This document shows, one piece after another, positions 36,701 to 51,700 of a stretch of DNA of 64,000 bases. Source of the DNA: Zonotrichia leucophrys gambelii (Eukaryota; Chordata; Aves; Passeriformes; Passerellidae); NCBI RefSeq assembly GCF_028769735.1, contig NC_088177.1:15502599-15566598 (forward strand). Direction: 5' to 3'. How positions within the stretch are numbered: the stretch's first letter is position 1; each line of letters starts with the position of its first letter. The notes below the pieces were generated by a model, which was not told the DNA's origin, did no database searches, and saw only the letters and a program-made list of their open reading frames with translations. The position numbers were made by a program, and so were the translations under genes.

Positions 36701-39700
36701 GTGTAGATGATGTAGCTTAGCATAATTTTTAGAATTAGTTCCCTACAGAATTAGGATGCAGACATCCTAAAGCTTTAGTTGCTGTGTTGGAAGTCCTGGT
36801 TCTGTTGGCTTGACTGGACATACTATCCCCAAAGGGTTGAAAATGAAGCATGCTGCCTGGAAGACCTGAATTTTCTTTAGCAAAAGGGCTGCTCGGTAAT
36901 TTGCTTGAGGTAGTTGCAAGCATTTGTCTTGGTTCAATTGCCAGCCTGTCTGTACATTAGTCAGCCAGCATAATTTAAATTAAAAAAAAATCTAGACTGT
37001 AAGACAAGGAAAGTTCTGTTGGCTTACAAAGCTGTCTTCTGTTCTTGGTATGTAAGTACAGGGTTTTAAATTGGAAAATGAGAGGTGATATTTTTTACTA
37101 CTGGTTTTCACAGCTAGTTACAAGGAAAGGAGGGAGGCAAGGCCAGTCTAGAGGTTGTCTTAAATTTATAAGGGTATTTGGGTACAATCAGATTTTTATT
37201 TAAAATAATCATAAATCTGACTTGTGTAAGTATTGGCAGAGGAGAGGATTAAACGTCAGCCAGTAAGATTGCATTGGCCTATCTAAAGTCTGTGCTGAGC
37301 TGGAGTATTTTGTTTTTGCAGTTGTAACCCTGAGTTCTGTTATTCAGAGAATTACTAATCTCTTGAAAACTGCAGTGACTAGAATTTGGACCCACTTTTT
37401 CTAAACACATGCATAAATGTATAAAAATACATAAATTGCCACTGAGCATTCTAGTTTCAGGCAATGGTTTCTCTATTGCTGTATAGTAACAAAGTATTGC
37501 CACTATTAATATATTATAAGATAGACCTTTAAAACTGCTAGTTAAAATAATGTAAGATTGCATACTCTACATTTTTACATATACATATTATTACATGTAT
37601 ACATGTATACATAATAAATATGTATAATAAATATGTATGATGTAGAATGTATATGTAAATGTAAATGCATATATGTATTTACATTTACATATACATTCTA
37701 CATCATACATATTTATTTCTTTTGGTTTGATGTGTTTTTGTTTGTCCAACATTGGAACATTGGCTTTTTTGTCTGGAAACAAACCTGGGCACTTCAGGTG
37801 ACCAAAGAATCAGAATCCCTTTGCTGTCACTGCCCCTCAGTCTGAAGTGCAGTGGGCACTGCTTACAGGGCAAGTGTAAAGACTGAGGCTCCTGCCTGCT
37901 GCAGGGTGCTTTGGAATATCAAGGAATATTTTTAGATTTTTTACAGGTTAAATCTGTAAACTTCAAAGGGAAGGGAAAGCTGTCAGTACTACAGCTTTCT
38001 GTCTTAGAAGAATCTGAGTGCTTTGTGAGGTAGGTTTCCTTCAGATTTCACGTGAGATGGAGATGCAGGTAATGAAGGCCTGCAGGCTGGGGAAGCACAT
38101 CTCAGAGTGAAGTAGGTAACACCTGGGATCCTGGGAGAGGGGTGTGTTTGCACTGATAAGCACAGTGACCATTAAAGGTGCATCTACACTGGGTTTACTT
38201 AGCTAAGTAGGTGTGATGAGAGTCACTCCTTCTGCTTCAGGTGCTCGATTATGCTGCAGATGGCTTTGCTTGTCTCATGGTAACTGATGGGGCTTACATA
38301 AGCTTCTAGAAGGATAAGGACTTCAGGACTCCTCTGTGGAGTCCTGAAAATGGGATTGTTTTGAAGAAAATATTACACATTTATCCTCTCCTTCTCTTGC
38401 CTGTAGAACAGTTGGGTTCTGTTGCTCTACAACTTCATTATGAGGCATATACATCCTGGAATCTTATAAATAATTTATCCTCTGCAAGTGACATACCTAT
38501 CCTTGGTAACATCAAAAAGAGGGATATGTGATTAATCTGCTCCCAAGAAAACCTAAATATAATCTTAGTGGTGAATGTGTGACAGTAAAAATATGACTGA
38601 GTTGCAGTTAAGAATGTCTGCTGCTGTAAAATCTATGTATGCTGCTTGTAATATTACCATTTTTTTTCTACTTGAAGTCTAACTAAGCTTTGTGTTCACT
38701 GATGAAAACGTTCTTTGAAATTAGTGGTGGCAGTGAAAATGTGTTTGCCTGAGGATAATACAAAAACGTGTATAAATAAAAACAGGCACTAAAATAATGT
38801 ATGTGGGTTTTTTTCTGTTTTCCAGTAAAATAAAACAAGGTCTCCTTCCCAGCTTAGAAGATCTGCTTTTCTATACTATTGCAGAAGGACAAGAAAAAAT
38901 ACCAGTTCATAAATTCATAACTGTAAGTTTACTGTTCCAAAGTGCTGTATGAAAGCTAACTACTGCATGGTTATTTTAATATTTTAAATGCAAGAATGCA
39001 AAGAAAGAATTTCTGTTGTACATGTTTATCTGGAAGGAATGTATTGTTCCCCCCAGTGATGTTTCTGTAGTTAAGTAAGAGAATGAGTATATTCATGTTA
39101 TTATTCACTTCTTTGATGTGCAAAAGAGTATGCTTGAAAGCAGCTGTGCCTGTGGCATAGCTCAGTAGTATTTGTGCTTGTGTAAAATCTAGTTGGACCA
39201 CTGGATTTCAAATAACATTAATGGTTTGACATAAAATGCAGCCAAAATGGCCAAAGGAAATTGCTAAAGAATCAGTAAAGTGTCACAATGTCTCTGTTGA
39301 TGATGCAGTGGCAGATCTCTTACATTGATAAATGCTGAGCAGTAGATAACTTGATTGTAATAGCAATCTTTTCACTTATTAATTGCTGTTTTATTGTAAT
39401 AGGCACTCAAATCTACAGGATTACGTACGTCTGATCCTCGATTGAAAGAGTGCATGGATATGCTGAGACTGACTCTTCAGACTACTTCAGATGGTGTTAT
39501 GCTGGACAAGGACCTTTTTAAAAAGTAAACGTTCTGTCAATTATGTAACTGTATAATTCTGAATGAATGCTGTCTGTGTGTTACTGAGGGTGTCTTAAGG
39601 AGAGACACGAGGTATATAAATCAATTAGAATGGGAGTCAAACACACCCTCCTGATGCTCTTTTGATAAAAGTTGTTCTCAGATTTCATGCAGCAGACAGA

Positions 39701-42700
39701 GGCTGTGTGATCTCCACAAGAGCTTAATGTGTCAGTGTTGTTTGCATGTGTGTCTGACCCCATACTGCAGCTCCTGGTCAGGTGCCAAACAAAATTAATT
39801 GATGCAGCATGAAGTGTTTAGTATGATTACATAAAACTGCTCTCTCTCTGTGTTGTCAGTTTTTAATCAGAAGTTCAGGATGCTGCTTCTGTGTGGCAAG
39901 ATGTTCAGAAGGATGTATGTAATTCTCAAAGTGAGTGTGAGGAAACAGTGACATTAAATTTCAGGGTAGGTGGAGGTGAGAGGGGTTAGGATTGCTGACA
40001 TTGGTCTGTTTTGGAAAAGATCTGTGTGCTGTATTTTAGTGATGCTTTTGTTTGGTTATTTTTGGCAGAGTCTGTAGTCAGCTGAAAGTATAAGCACTGT
40101 TCATGTTGTCTTCTGCTCATTTCAAGCACCCTTCTTTGCTCCTCTACTTTACAGCTTTTGTGTGCCAAAAGACTGGAAATGTTGAGGCTCTTAAATTCTG
40201 AAATGAAATTTTTAGACTGTTTTTCTGTCTGCATTTTTATTCCATTTGCAGGGTAAATCATAATACCTAAAACTTTCTTGTACATACAATTTTCTAAGTA
40301 CATATATATATAAAGTACATGTATTTTGTGTACATATAGGTATAATACATATGTACAGTATATGCTTATGCTGTACTATGTATTGACATAGCTTTTGTAA
40401 GCATAAATATAAATATGAGTTTTTTGGAAATAGATTGAGAAAAAGTTAATGTCTGTGTGTGCAACAAAAAAGCCAGTCAACTCCTTAAGCAGATGGACCT
40501 TTACCTTGCTTTGTTAAGGTCCTGCATGGACTAACTTTACTCCTGTGTTAAGTTCTGGACCAGGTCTTAATTTTTTAATTGTCAGCTGAGTAAGAACTCT
40601 AAATTGTTAGATTCAGAAACCTTCCTGGGTACATGGATGGATTGGAAAGGAAATGCATTTGCTGTTATCTGTTACATTTATACTAAAAGGCTTATTTGTC
40701 ACTGTAAAGTGAATTATGTTTTAGGCAAGGGCTCTTCATTTGAAAAAGAATTTATTTCTAATTAGCAGGATTATCTTATGTTCTGTGTCACATCTCTGGG
40801 ATTTGATCCTCTGTGTGAGGACAGTAGTCATTACTATAACAATTTGTGGAAAGCTTACATGGTTGCTTCCTGTGTAGGAAGAGTTTTGAATGTGAATCTT
40901 GTTTCACATAGCAAGTTTTTCTCTGCAGTAGCAGAAGGTTCCTTTGTCACCTTTTTTTGTGAATTAAAAACCCCTGAATTTCAGTTACCTGTTTCTTGTA
41001 GGGACACTGCATTTGTTGTGAAGAGGCTTGCACAGGGTCCCTCTATTTTATTCTATGAGAGTTTAAGGTGTGAAATATAATAATGTATCTATTCAGCTGT
41101 ACTTATCTCAGGACTTGAAAGCTTCAGTTCCCAAAACATAAAAGTCAGGGGTGTAATTCTCCTCTTTAATTTGAATCCAAAGCTGCCAGATCAAATAAAG
41201 TATCAAGGTTAAGTGATCTGGAGTGGTGGTAGCATAAGTTTGACTAAATCAATCAAGTGCAGTAGAAATTACCTGTAAAATACACCAGCTCGTGCACCTG
41301 TATTGTCTGTCATTCTGTATGCCCTTTTAGTGGTTCTAAACATTAGGCTCCAATTCGACTAAAATTGCATTATTTTGAAGTTTTTTTGGCTTTACAGCAC
41401 TTTCCACATTAGAAAGAATCTCTATGTTACAGGCAGAACAACTTGGAGTTTTAATCCTTCATCTGCAGAATTTCTTTAAATAAAGATTTCTAGGCTGCAC
41501 ATTGCAGAGAGAGTTTTGATAAATTAATGAATTAGCTGTTGATGTTGCATTTGTATAACATAATGTGGTCATTGCAGGGTGAGACCAGGCTGCTGATGAA
41601 AGCAGTGCAACATGCTGCTTAGCTTGCTATGAGAATTTTTTTTCTTTCCTTTTTTTCCTTTTTGGTACTACTTAATATAATGGTACTCTGTTATAATAAT
41701 AGTACTCAACAAATTCATCTGTTGTTAGATGAAACTTGGGCTGCTTTGTGTAGGGAAGCAGTAATAGGCAATCTGAGTCAGAACTTGAAAAATAATAGAT
41801 AAACCTAACAAGGTGGTAAAGGAAACAAAGTGATCCTAACTTTGTGCTAAAGAACAAAGATGCAATTTCCAAAACCCCTCAAACTGCTTTCAAAGTTGGT
41901 TATACAAGTCACTGACAGTTAATATTGATCATAAGACTTGCAGCCAAACCTTCCTAACCAAAATGTATCAGGGAAAATTTATAGTTTGAAATTACATTTT
42001 TTAAAGCAGGGCAAGAAATACTTGGATTGGGATTTGGCAGGAGAGTTCTGGGTTTTTTTTTCAGGCTGACATTATAAAGTTTGTTGAAATGGAAGAATGT
42101 AAAGTAGCACTTTTTAGAGTACCTATCCTGAACAGCCACTAAACTATGTGAGAGATAAGGGCCAAGTTGTTCACAGTATTTGACTGTGGAAAGGTCTTTA
42201 TTTATCAGTATAATTATTTACTTAAATTCCTCCCTATGATCTTTTCCTATTGCTCCACTTCTTCAGAGCCTGAGGCCAGCCATCTCCAGAGGGTTACCTG
42301 GAACATAATTAGTTAATTACCTAGGTGGGAGGAGATGTCAGCTGCAGAATTTTAGAGGCTGTCTTGGCTCATGTCCTGCCTGACTGAAAATTGTCAATCC
42401 CCTTTACTGTCCTGTTAAAGGGAGTAAAGAACTCTGTGATTTTGTCTGTGCACCTGTTGTTCTGAATGCCCATCTAGATAACCTGAACCCTGGTATTTAA
42501 TTTAGTCTATGAATTCATAGGATTTGTTTGGGTTAAGGAGTACCAGGATAAATACCCAGACAATGACCTTGGCAGAGCCTGGGAAAAATTGGTAACAATA
42601 GTAAATATCCTTCACCAGCACAGCCATTTCTGTAGTGAGTTTTAATCCCTACATTGAACTGCTGAAGTGAGCATCATGGGCTTGGTGTAAATTTTAACTA

Positions 42701-45700
42701 TATAAATGCCCTTCTTGTTTCAGAAACATAATGTCATCTTAAGAGAACTGTATTTCAGTGCACACTGCCTTCTTGTTTTCCAGCCTTTTGTTGAATTGTT
42801 CTAAAAGGTTTGGGTGAACTTCAGATATTTGTTTCTTCTTATAGGAGGGCTTAATGCTGTCCAGGTAGTACAGACAATGTAGAAGTGCATCTGAAGTTTG
42901 AACCTAGTGCATGTTATGCTGCTAGTCCTTCTGCTCACGTAGCTGCCATCAGTGTTATTAATTACTTTTGAGAAGAGGTTTTGCACCTGGACTCGGTGAC
43001 TGTAATTGGAAGCAAAAGCAAACAGCAGTTTTTGCAAAATACAGAAAAAAAATGACAGATTGCAACAAAAACAACTCAACTGCAGTTTTCACACAGGCTA
43101 AGAAAGCGGTGTATTACAGATAGCAGTTTGTAAAGTGACTGTACATCGGAAACTTCAGTTTCTCTTTCACTTTCAGAGAGGAGTGCTTATCAGCATTTGA
43201 AATGGATATCAGTTCAATTTAAGATCAAGTCCTCGAAGTAGGAGGAGTTTAAAGGCCTAGAAAAAGAGGGAGGATTCAAAGGGAAGATAATTCGTAGCAT
43301 GTGCCTAGATGTTCTTAACTTTCCATTTGCCTGCGTTAATAGTATGTGCCTGCTTCTGTCAACAGTGCCAGAAGGCACGGTGTGAAGGTGTTAATTTAAC
43401 TGTTTGTTTGCTGTCAAACCTGCCTTTGGCCTCCTTGCCCTGGATGGGGCTGTTAATGCCTTTTATCAGGTCGTATTTCAACTGACTTGATAATGGCTGC
43501 CAATTGCTCTCCTCTCTCACCCACAGCCACACCGCTTTGAGCATGTCTCAGTTTGTGTTTTCATCCTTCCTTCTGTTTGTCCTAGATAAGTCTCTTCCTT
43601 TTTACCTCATCGTTTTTTCGCTGTCCCAGATGGGCTGACGTTCAGAGGGTGTGGCCGATAGTGTAACTCTGTTTTCTGGGCTAAAACGCAACAGATTCCT
43701 TGAGTGCTGGGGATTTGAAACAAGAAACTTGCAGTATGGCTCACTACTGACTTTTGCTTAGTGCCGGAGATGTTATCAAGTTTTTCCACAGGGTTTTTTC
43801 CTTATTAAGAATGGAATCACATTCCAGTTCGGTCTGTTGGCAGTGTTATCACCTCAGTTAGTGGTGAAAGGGTGAAGTGAGAGAAAGCAACCCTGAACCT
43901 CCCAAGTCTGCTTTATTAGAACCTTTTTAGACAAGGTCTGGGTTAGATAAACTTCAGATAGTTTGATCCCAAGAATTGGGTGCTTTAGATCCCTTTTGCA
44001 AGCTGAGGTGCTACTTGAAGGCCGATTGGTAATACCTTGCACTTGAAACTTCCAAAGAGAGCTTTAAGTAGAAAGGAATAAAAATACATGCAGTAAAGCT
44101 ATTACAACTAATTTTAAAAAATGGAGTGGCAAATTGGAAAAGTAATATAGACTCCTCCTCTTAGGCATGTAGCTTCAAGGGACTGAAGGTCCTAATTAAA
44201 TTACATGTAATTGCTTTTTCATGACTTCATTGTTCAAGTACTAATAAATGTTTTTAACTTTTTGCAGGTGTGTACAGAGTAATATTGTGTTGCTTACTCA
44301 AGCTTTCAGAAGGAAGTTTGTCATTCCAGATTTTATGTCGTTTACTTCCCATATTGATGAGCTATATGAAAGTGCTAAAAAACAATCTGGAGGAAAGGTA
44401 ATCTCTTTGTAAATTGAACTTCAAACTTCTGTAGATTTTCAGTATTAACCAAATGCATAATTTGTTAAGTAGACAGGTTTTTCTTAACATTTTTTGCAAA
44501 ATTAAACTGGTAACTTGATGAAAGAGTTTTGAAGTTCAGTTATGCCTGCACTGTGTAAACTGTGTTAGAAATAAAGTTCACAGCCTCTAAGAATCTTGTA
44601 GCAATTTGATGTTAGGATATGAAAAGAGCATTATTCTTTCTTTATATTACATAAACTATAAAGCTGTTGAATAATTTATCAGACTACACTTAGTCTAGAG
44701 AAAAATTATGCAGCTCTACACATCTGTCTGGATTGTGTGATGAAAATAATTGTTAATACTGCACATTGGTTAGTAAATAAAATTTATTTTCATGCTTATT
44801 TTGCATATGTTAGTTGAAAAATCCCAGACTGTGTTACAAACTAAAAATTTTATATTACTTGAAAATGATGGACATGCTGTTACACAGAACACAGATACCT
44901 CTCTGAATATGCTGAAAATTTTACTTAGAAAAATGTTTTATTTGATAATGATCTAGTGAATATAATAATTTCTAATGAAATTTTAGGTATATCAAGTGAT
45001 AATTTATAGAATAAATCAGTTGTACCTTGTGTATAGAATAAATCAGTTGAACCTTGATATTTATTTTAATTAATGTAGAGTTAAGTATTTTGGATATTGT
45101 AATGTGTCTCTCTTTCACACTGTGATAGGTTGCTGACTATATTCCACAACTGGCTAAGTTCAGCCCCGATTTGTGGGGGGTGTCACTTTGCACCGTGGAT
45201 GGACAGAGGTATATTTTAACTTCTACATTTTGTAACTTCTGTATTTTGTTCTTGGAGTAGTTGAAGGAAAGATAGAGGCAATGCTTCTCTAGCAATAATA
45301 TTTGGAAGTTGAAAAGCTTTGTCTAACAGTACCTGTGCATCAAGCTGTATAACTTTCTGTGTAGGTCACAATGTACTTCAGTGTTAGCTCCTTCTCTGCA
45401 TTTTAATGTTTTCACTGTAACATTGTTATATAATCTGTGTGTCACTGAAAAAATGCAGACTCATGTTCTTTAAAAAGAAAAAGAAGATGTGGGAACTGGA
45501 CAGAGCTGAATACAATTTTGCTTTTCAGGTTTATCAAGCTTTCCCCTGTAAGGGTGTATGTAGGTCTTAGATCTGGTCAGAGTGATTTTATTTTTCTCAG
45601 TATTAGTAACTCAGAGTAGCAGAGACAGTTAGGAGCCTAGAGGTAAAGGGATACCTTGCACCATCCAGCTGAGAAGTAACATGAGCTCTGTGTCTCCCTT

Positions 45701-48700
45701 TTGAGTACACAATGCAAGGTGCCCATCAGCTCTGCTGACCTGCAGTTTGCTGTGGTCCTGCTGCAGGTTCTGGAAACTGCAATTTTTAGGTGTTGTGTTT
45801 GTGAATGGGGCATTTCTGAGAGCATCAGACTTGCTTCTGGTGACTGTGGCTTGGAGTTCATTTCGCCATGATCTGTTGAGATCCATATGTTTGCTTATAA
45901 TTAGACATATGTTCTGTAATCTCAGGGGAGGAGCTGTAAAAGTAAGCAGAAGTATTTTTTTCATCTCCCTGTTAAGGTGTCTGAATTAGAATCTATTAAT
46001 AGTAAAAAACCTTATACTTTAAATTGACATTTTGCTTTGTTTTGGATATTATGTGCTAATGAAAGTTCTTATAATGTTAATTTTTGTAATGCTTAATGTT
46101 GTGTAATGTTAGCTTTTATAATGCCAAAATGGTATTGTAATTTTCACTGAAAGCCTTCTAGTGTTGTCTGCAAAGAACAGAAGCACATCCACTCCTGATT
46201 TTGCCATCAGACAAGTGACTGCTGCAAGCCTTTTGCTCTCTAGATGCGGCATATGCTGCTTGCATGAGTCACTCTTTGGTGCAGTCTGAAATAGATGCTG
46301 AAAGTAAACTTTCCAAAAGATAGCATGTAATAAGTGCTATATCTTTGCCATTATTAAAGGAAATGTAAATATGGCCATTTGATGATTGTTCTCAAATGGC
46401 AGAAGCAGGCTGTATCTCATCTTTGTTTATATAGACATAAATCAGTATAGTGGCTCTATCTGGGTCAGCTGTACCCTGCTGAATATGTGGGTTGCAGTTG
46501 AGTAGGATAAGTGTAAGACTAGAGCTTTGAGGTGATTTTTTGCTCTGGTGCAAACCCATTTCTGAACTTCGTTTTTATTTTGATACCTCTGCAGTAGTCA
46601 GCAACTGACTTTGTTATGCTTGGCTTATGGAGTCAGTTGCTAAAGCCTCTAAATCTCATTGTTATATTCTTTAAAATCAGACTTAGTAATAATATACTTT
46701 GGCTTTTTGGGATGTTTTTGTTAATAGTCCTTGTATGTTGAAGGATAGATGAAGCATTTAACACTCTACTGCCACAGCTGACAAACAGGAAATTTCAAGG
46801 ATGTTCATCTGTGTTTTCCCAGGCATTCTGTGGGTGATACCAAAGTTCCATTTTGTCTCCAGTCCTGTGTGAAACCTTTGAAATATGCGATTGCTGTCAA
46901 TGATCTTGGCACAGAGTATGTGCACAGATATGTTGGTAAAGAGCCCAGTGGATTGAGATTCAACAAATTGTTCCTGAATGAAGATGGTAAGAGATACATT
47001 ATACTTAATAATGCAAATACTCAGGTTTAGAAAATTATGAGGCAAGCCTACACAGTTTTTTCTGTCTTTTTGGTTTTACTGTATCCTCTTAAATATTATA
47101 TTTATATATTTTGTCTTATTATTAGGCAGTGTCCCAGAATATTTTGCTATCAGCAAGGTAGACTTGGTCTCTGTTTAGTCACTTTTGCCTCATTTAGAAT
47201 GGTAGTGAAAGATGTTTTATTGCTTCTGTTCTGTTTGCTAGTTACTGAGCTGTAGGAAAACCCAAACAGTGCAAGCATTTGAAATTTATTTAGTTGAGGT
47301 GGTAGCAAGAGTTCTAGGTTTCTGTAAAATGGTGGTGAAAGAATCAAAAATGTTAAATTGATTTTAAAAAACATATCACTTGTCAGCCTTCTGAGAAGCA
47401 GGTGCTGGTGCCAAAGGCCAGCACTGACTAGTTTCCAGAAGGCAAAATCTTCCCACAGTTTATTCTAAATGGAATTTGGCTGCTGATTCAAAACAATGTG
47501 TTTATTTTTTTTCCCTGTGGCAGGATTATTTTAGCGAGAATTTCTCCCACAGCACTTACCTAGAATATTTCTTTTTCATATTATATTGATTTTTAAGCAC
47601 GGAAATGGGTTTTTTAAAAAAAATTTATGGGAAAATTTTGAGAAACATGACTCATGTAGCCTTAGAGGAAATACTGGATGTTATCTCTGAAACACAAATG
47701 TTTCTTCTAGTGGGTCTGTCTCAGTAAAAGAACAGACAATGTTTCCGTTGCCATGGTATTGCAATTAATATTTAATTACCAGCATAAGGCTTGGATGGCA
47801 TTTTTGTCAAGGACTGTATTGAATTCTGACTTAAATATCTGTAGTATTAATATATTAATGATATCTAATTATATCTATTATATTTTAAATAAATGCAAAT
47901 TATTTATATAAAAATTATTTATTTATACCTTAAAATCCTCTTTCCATACATAAAATTAAAATATATCTTTGCAATTTATTTCTTCTCTTTTATTATGTTA
48001 GTAGGAATACATTGCTAAGAAAGGATTAAGCATTTTGTCAAGTTATGCCATCTTGTTTTTGCTTTTCTAGTTTTTCCAAATACAGTGTTGTACAGTGTGA
48101 AGACTTGTCTTTCATATCCTACAAAAGCTCTACTATAAAAAAAGCTTTGATGGTGCTGAAAATTGCCCCTTAATTCCTTATAGATGTTCTAATTTTCTAA
48201 TATAGATGTTCTATATTTTCTCTTTTTAATTACATGACAAAGTGTAGTAATGGTTTTCTTCTTTTATTGCTACTTTTAAAATTGAACTATTGGAGAAGAT
48301 GAATGGGTGGGCTGTGATCTTTTACTGTTATACTTCAAGAGTATTTATAAGGCTGTTATATATACATAAGAGAATTTGGACAACTGAAACTTTGGCCAAT
48401 GAACATGAAATTAATAAAGACTTAATTGACATCATAGAAAATTTAGTTTTTAAGTATGTGCTTCTGTGGCTGATAGACATGAGAAAAAAAGTGCTGGAAC
48501 TGACCTCTTTTACAGATGGCCTCTTTTACAGTCCTTAAGAAAAGACTAAAACAGAAAGTAGAAGTCTGATAAATAGAAACATTTCAGTAATAGTGAGAGA
48601 AAGGGAGGTTGAGTTTCTCCAAGTAAAGGAAGAGGAGGGAAGAGAAGGATTTAAAAGGTTAAATCTACACTTGTAGATTCAAACCACTGTATGAACTTCA

Positions 48701-51700
48701 GATATGCAGAGTATTTGTGAGTTTGAACATCCATAAATACTTTGAAGATGAGATTTGAAAATTTAAAAAAAAAAGTCTTTAATCTGTATACTTTCTAAAT
48801 ATTCAGACACAGATTTCATGTTTGTAATCCAGATTTTATGAAGTGATACACAGGTGTTTGAAAACTGTTCATACATCTGAAGGTGTTTTTTCTATACTAA
48901 CTATATGGAAGATTGCTAAAACAGGATATTCTTGTGTTTCATAGTTTACTGGTATTGAGATTCAAACTGGAAAGAATGAAGAATATTTTAAGACATAAGT
49001 TATGGCTAAAAATGCCAACTTAAAGCAAAAAGCTGTTGCTCTGTTTTGAGTATGATCTGTGCTTTGTGATGGAAATTTGGAAACTTCTGCATGCTTATGA
49101 ATATTGACTTTTAAAGCTTGTTTTTGAAGATTGACTGATAGTCATAGATAGCTAAGTGCCATTGACCATTGTGCAGTTTTTGAATCAGTTTTTTTTTCAG
49201 ATTTGGAGGTAAAAGAACAGCAAATAAAGAATTCAAACCTGTCATGGTATTAATGTATTGAGAATTGTTTGAAGTTTTCAGATACCACAATGCTCAGAAG
49301 TCAACATCCTAGTTAAAAGGCACATCAAAAATGTTAGTTATAAAAGAGAAGGGTAATTTGTGGAAGGTAGATGATATGGGAAAAGTAAGATGGCTGGTAA
49401 GAGGTTTTTTAGAAAAAGCAGATACAGAAGAAGGTGATTTATTCAGCAGCCAAGAACAACTTGGGAATGCAAAGATACTGTTAATATGGAGATCAGTGGG
49501 GAAAAAGGAAAATAGAAGTGTAGCAGGTATGTGCAAGTCAGCTATGAAGTAAGCTAAATTCTTAAATGAAAAGATTTGTAACTTTCAAGAAAAGAAATGA
49601 TACCAAACCAGAAAAAAACCAAAATGACCAAAATGTGTTATTAAGTAGCATAAGGCTGAGTGTATTCTAAGCTGTTAAGTATTGTGCTTATAATGGTAGA
49701 ATATTTTGTATAGTGTTGGATGACAATATTTTTTAATATTATGTAATTGCTATTCTGCAATAGTAGCTTTTCAGTCATACTTAAATCTAGAATAATTTTT
49801 CACTTAGGCACCTCACTGGTTTTGTTTGACAAACATGTCTTGGAATATATTTGTAATTAAAAACTTTATTTCACAGACAGGCCTCATAACCCTATGGTGA
49901 ATGCTGGAGCAATTGTGATCACATCTTTAATCAAGGTAAAAAGTTAATTTTTAGTTTCTCTCTGAGTATTTTAGTAGAATGTAGAAAAAATGTTTTGTGC
50001 AAATTATAAACTATATTTGATTTTTGTCTGCAGTATCTGATGGCACTTTACTCATTGGCAGGTAGACAAACTGATATTTTGGGAATTGTGACCCTTCCAA
50101 ACGAATGCATTGTTAGAATAGCAGTTTCTAACAAGTATCAGTGCATCTGAAAAACTCTTTTTCCTTGATGGTATTAGATTTGTTTCCTTCTTTAGCTGCA
50201 CAACACTTGATATTCTCTTGAGAGTGTTCCTTCTACTTGATAATTGCTGAGGAAGTATATTTCTCAGGAATATACTTTCTAGAGCTCAGAAGTACATTTC
50301 TGAGTGTCTAAGTGCTCTTAAAGAGCATAAAGTTACAAGAGTATTTCTTGCAGTGCAGAAGAAATGGAAGATGCTGTAATTTGTACAGGAGCAATGCTGC
50401 TATATCTGAATGTCAGTCTTATGTTGAATTTGTGTGTTATTAACATCCTGCACCACTAAATTTTGTTGAGCTTCTATGGTACATAGTTGCTTTTGGGATG
50501 TAAGTGTACTTTCATAAACAAGAGTGTTTGAAAACAGGAACTTATTTTGCCAAGCACACCAGGTCTGAATGACTTTACATCTTCAGTCCATAATCTTGAT
50601 ACTTTTGGAAAGCTCTATTTTATGTTTTTCCTAGAACAGCTGTATAAATGTCTCGAAGTTGTTAATGGTATAAACTCCATGAAATGTTAATGTTTGCCTG
50701 ATACTTGACTTGTATTTTCTGCTGGTTTTAGTAGCCATAGGTGCAAAAAATTATTTTTTTTTTCCTAAGGGTACCTGCATAGAGTTCTGGGGAACATGTC
50801 AGTCCCCTGGAATTTTTGAGTTGTGAACTTGATACTGTTACTTCAGAGGTCTGAAAGTCTTGTTTACCATCTGTTTCTTGGTTGCATTTCCAAGTCCATT
50901 AGCTACAGTGTGTTTCCTACCCCCTATTTTCAAAAGGTTGATTTTAAAATTACTTAGATCATGATTTTCTGTTATTTTATATTTAAAGAAGGTGTAAGAA
51001 CTCCTGCTTAAAGACATTTATCTTTGATAGCTGTAGGTGAAAGAAAATGGCCTTAAGTATGACAGGTAAATTTATTCACATTTAATATTTTTTAAAGGTG
51101 GACTGAGCATTGAAATTCACTTGGATAATAGTGAATTTTAAAATCTGACTTAACACATTTGTCTGAAATGTTAAAATGTTAGTCCAACTCCAACATGACC
51201 TACTGATCATAAGGCAAAACAAAAGCCTGTGCCTCTTGTAGAAGGCACGTAGTTCTTGATAGATGGTGTACTTCTGAATAGATAACATGGATTTGTTTAA
51301 TGCATGCAACTGTGTTATTTGTTAGAAGGATTGGGGATTGGTTTTGCTGGGTTGCTTTTTTTTAACTTTCATTTGAGTTTTCTCTGTAATGTTCTTATAA
51401 AGAGTATTGCATTGCACTAACATTTCTGCATGTGGTAACTGCACGTCTGGACTCGTATCTTACTTATCACACCATTATTTGTTCTCAGTGTGATTAAAAT
51501 GTTGATTTTCTGTACTGCATTGACTAAGATACCATTTATCATTTGAATAACTAACCAAGCTAAATATATTCTGAAGGCAATTACATAGAGGGTCACCACT
51601 ACAAAACTACTTACTAGTTGTAATTTTTGTGAAGTAGCTTCTTTACAATCTGCAACTTAACATTATTGCTACTAACCAGTGAAATACATAACTCACATTT

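Larger units (their letters stand above)
30753..38825 (+). other. GLS: GLS intron 1 (8.1 kb)
   Basis: GTGAGT to TTTTCCAG. It holds the downstream half of the CpG island, two CR1 fragments (31271-31364 plus, 34542-35487 minus), a poly-T tract and the 92-bp palindrome. No further exon was recognised. Confidence 0.93.

Noticed and set aside
37591..37845. Two frames on opposite strands giving nearly the same peptide beginning [10 protein letters not shown]
   Set aside because: The similarity is produced by the palindrome at 37626-37717, not by a duplicated gene.
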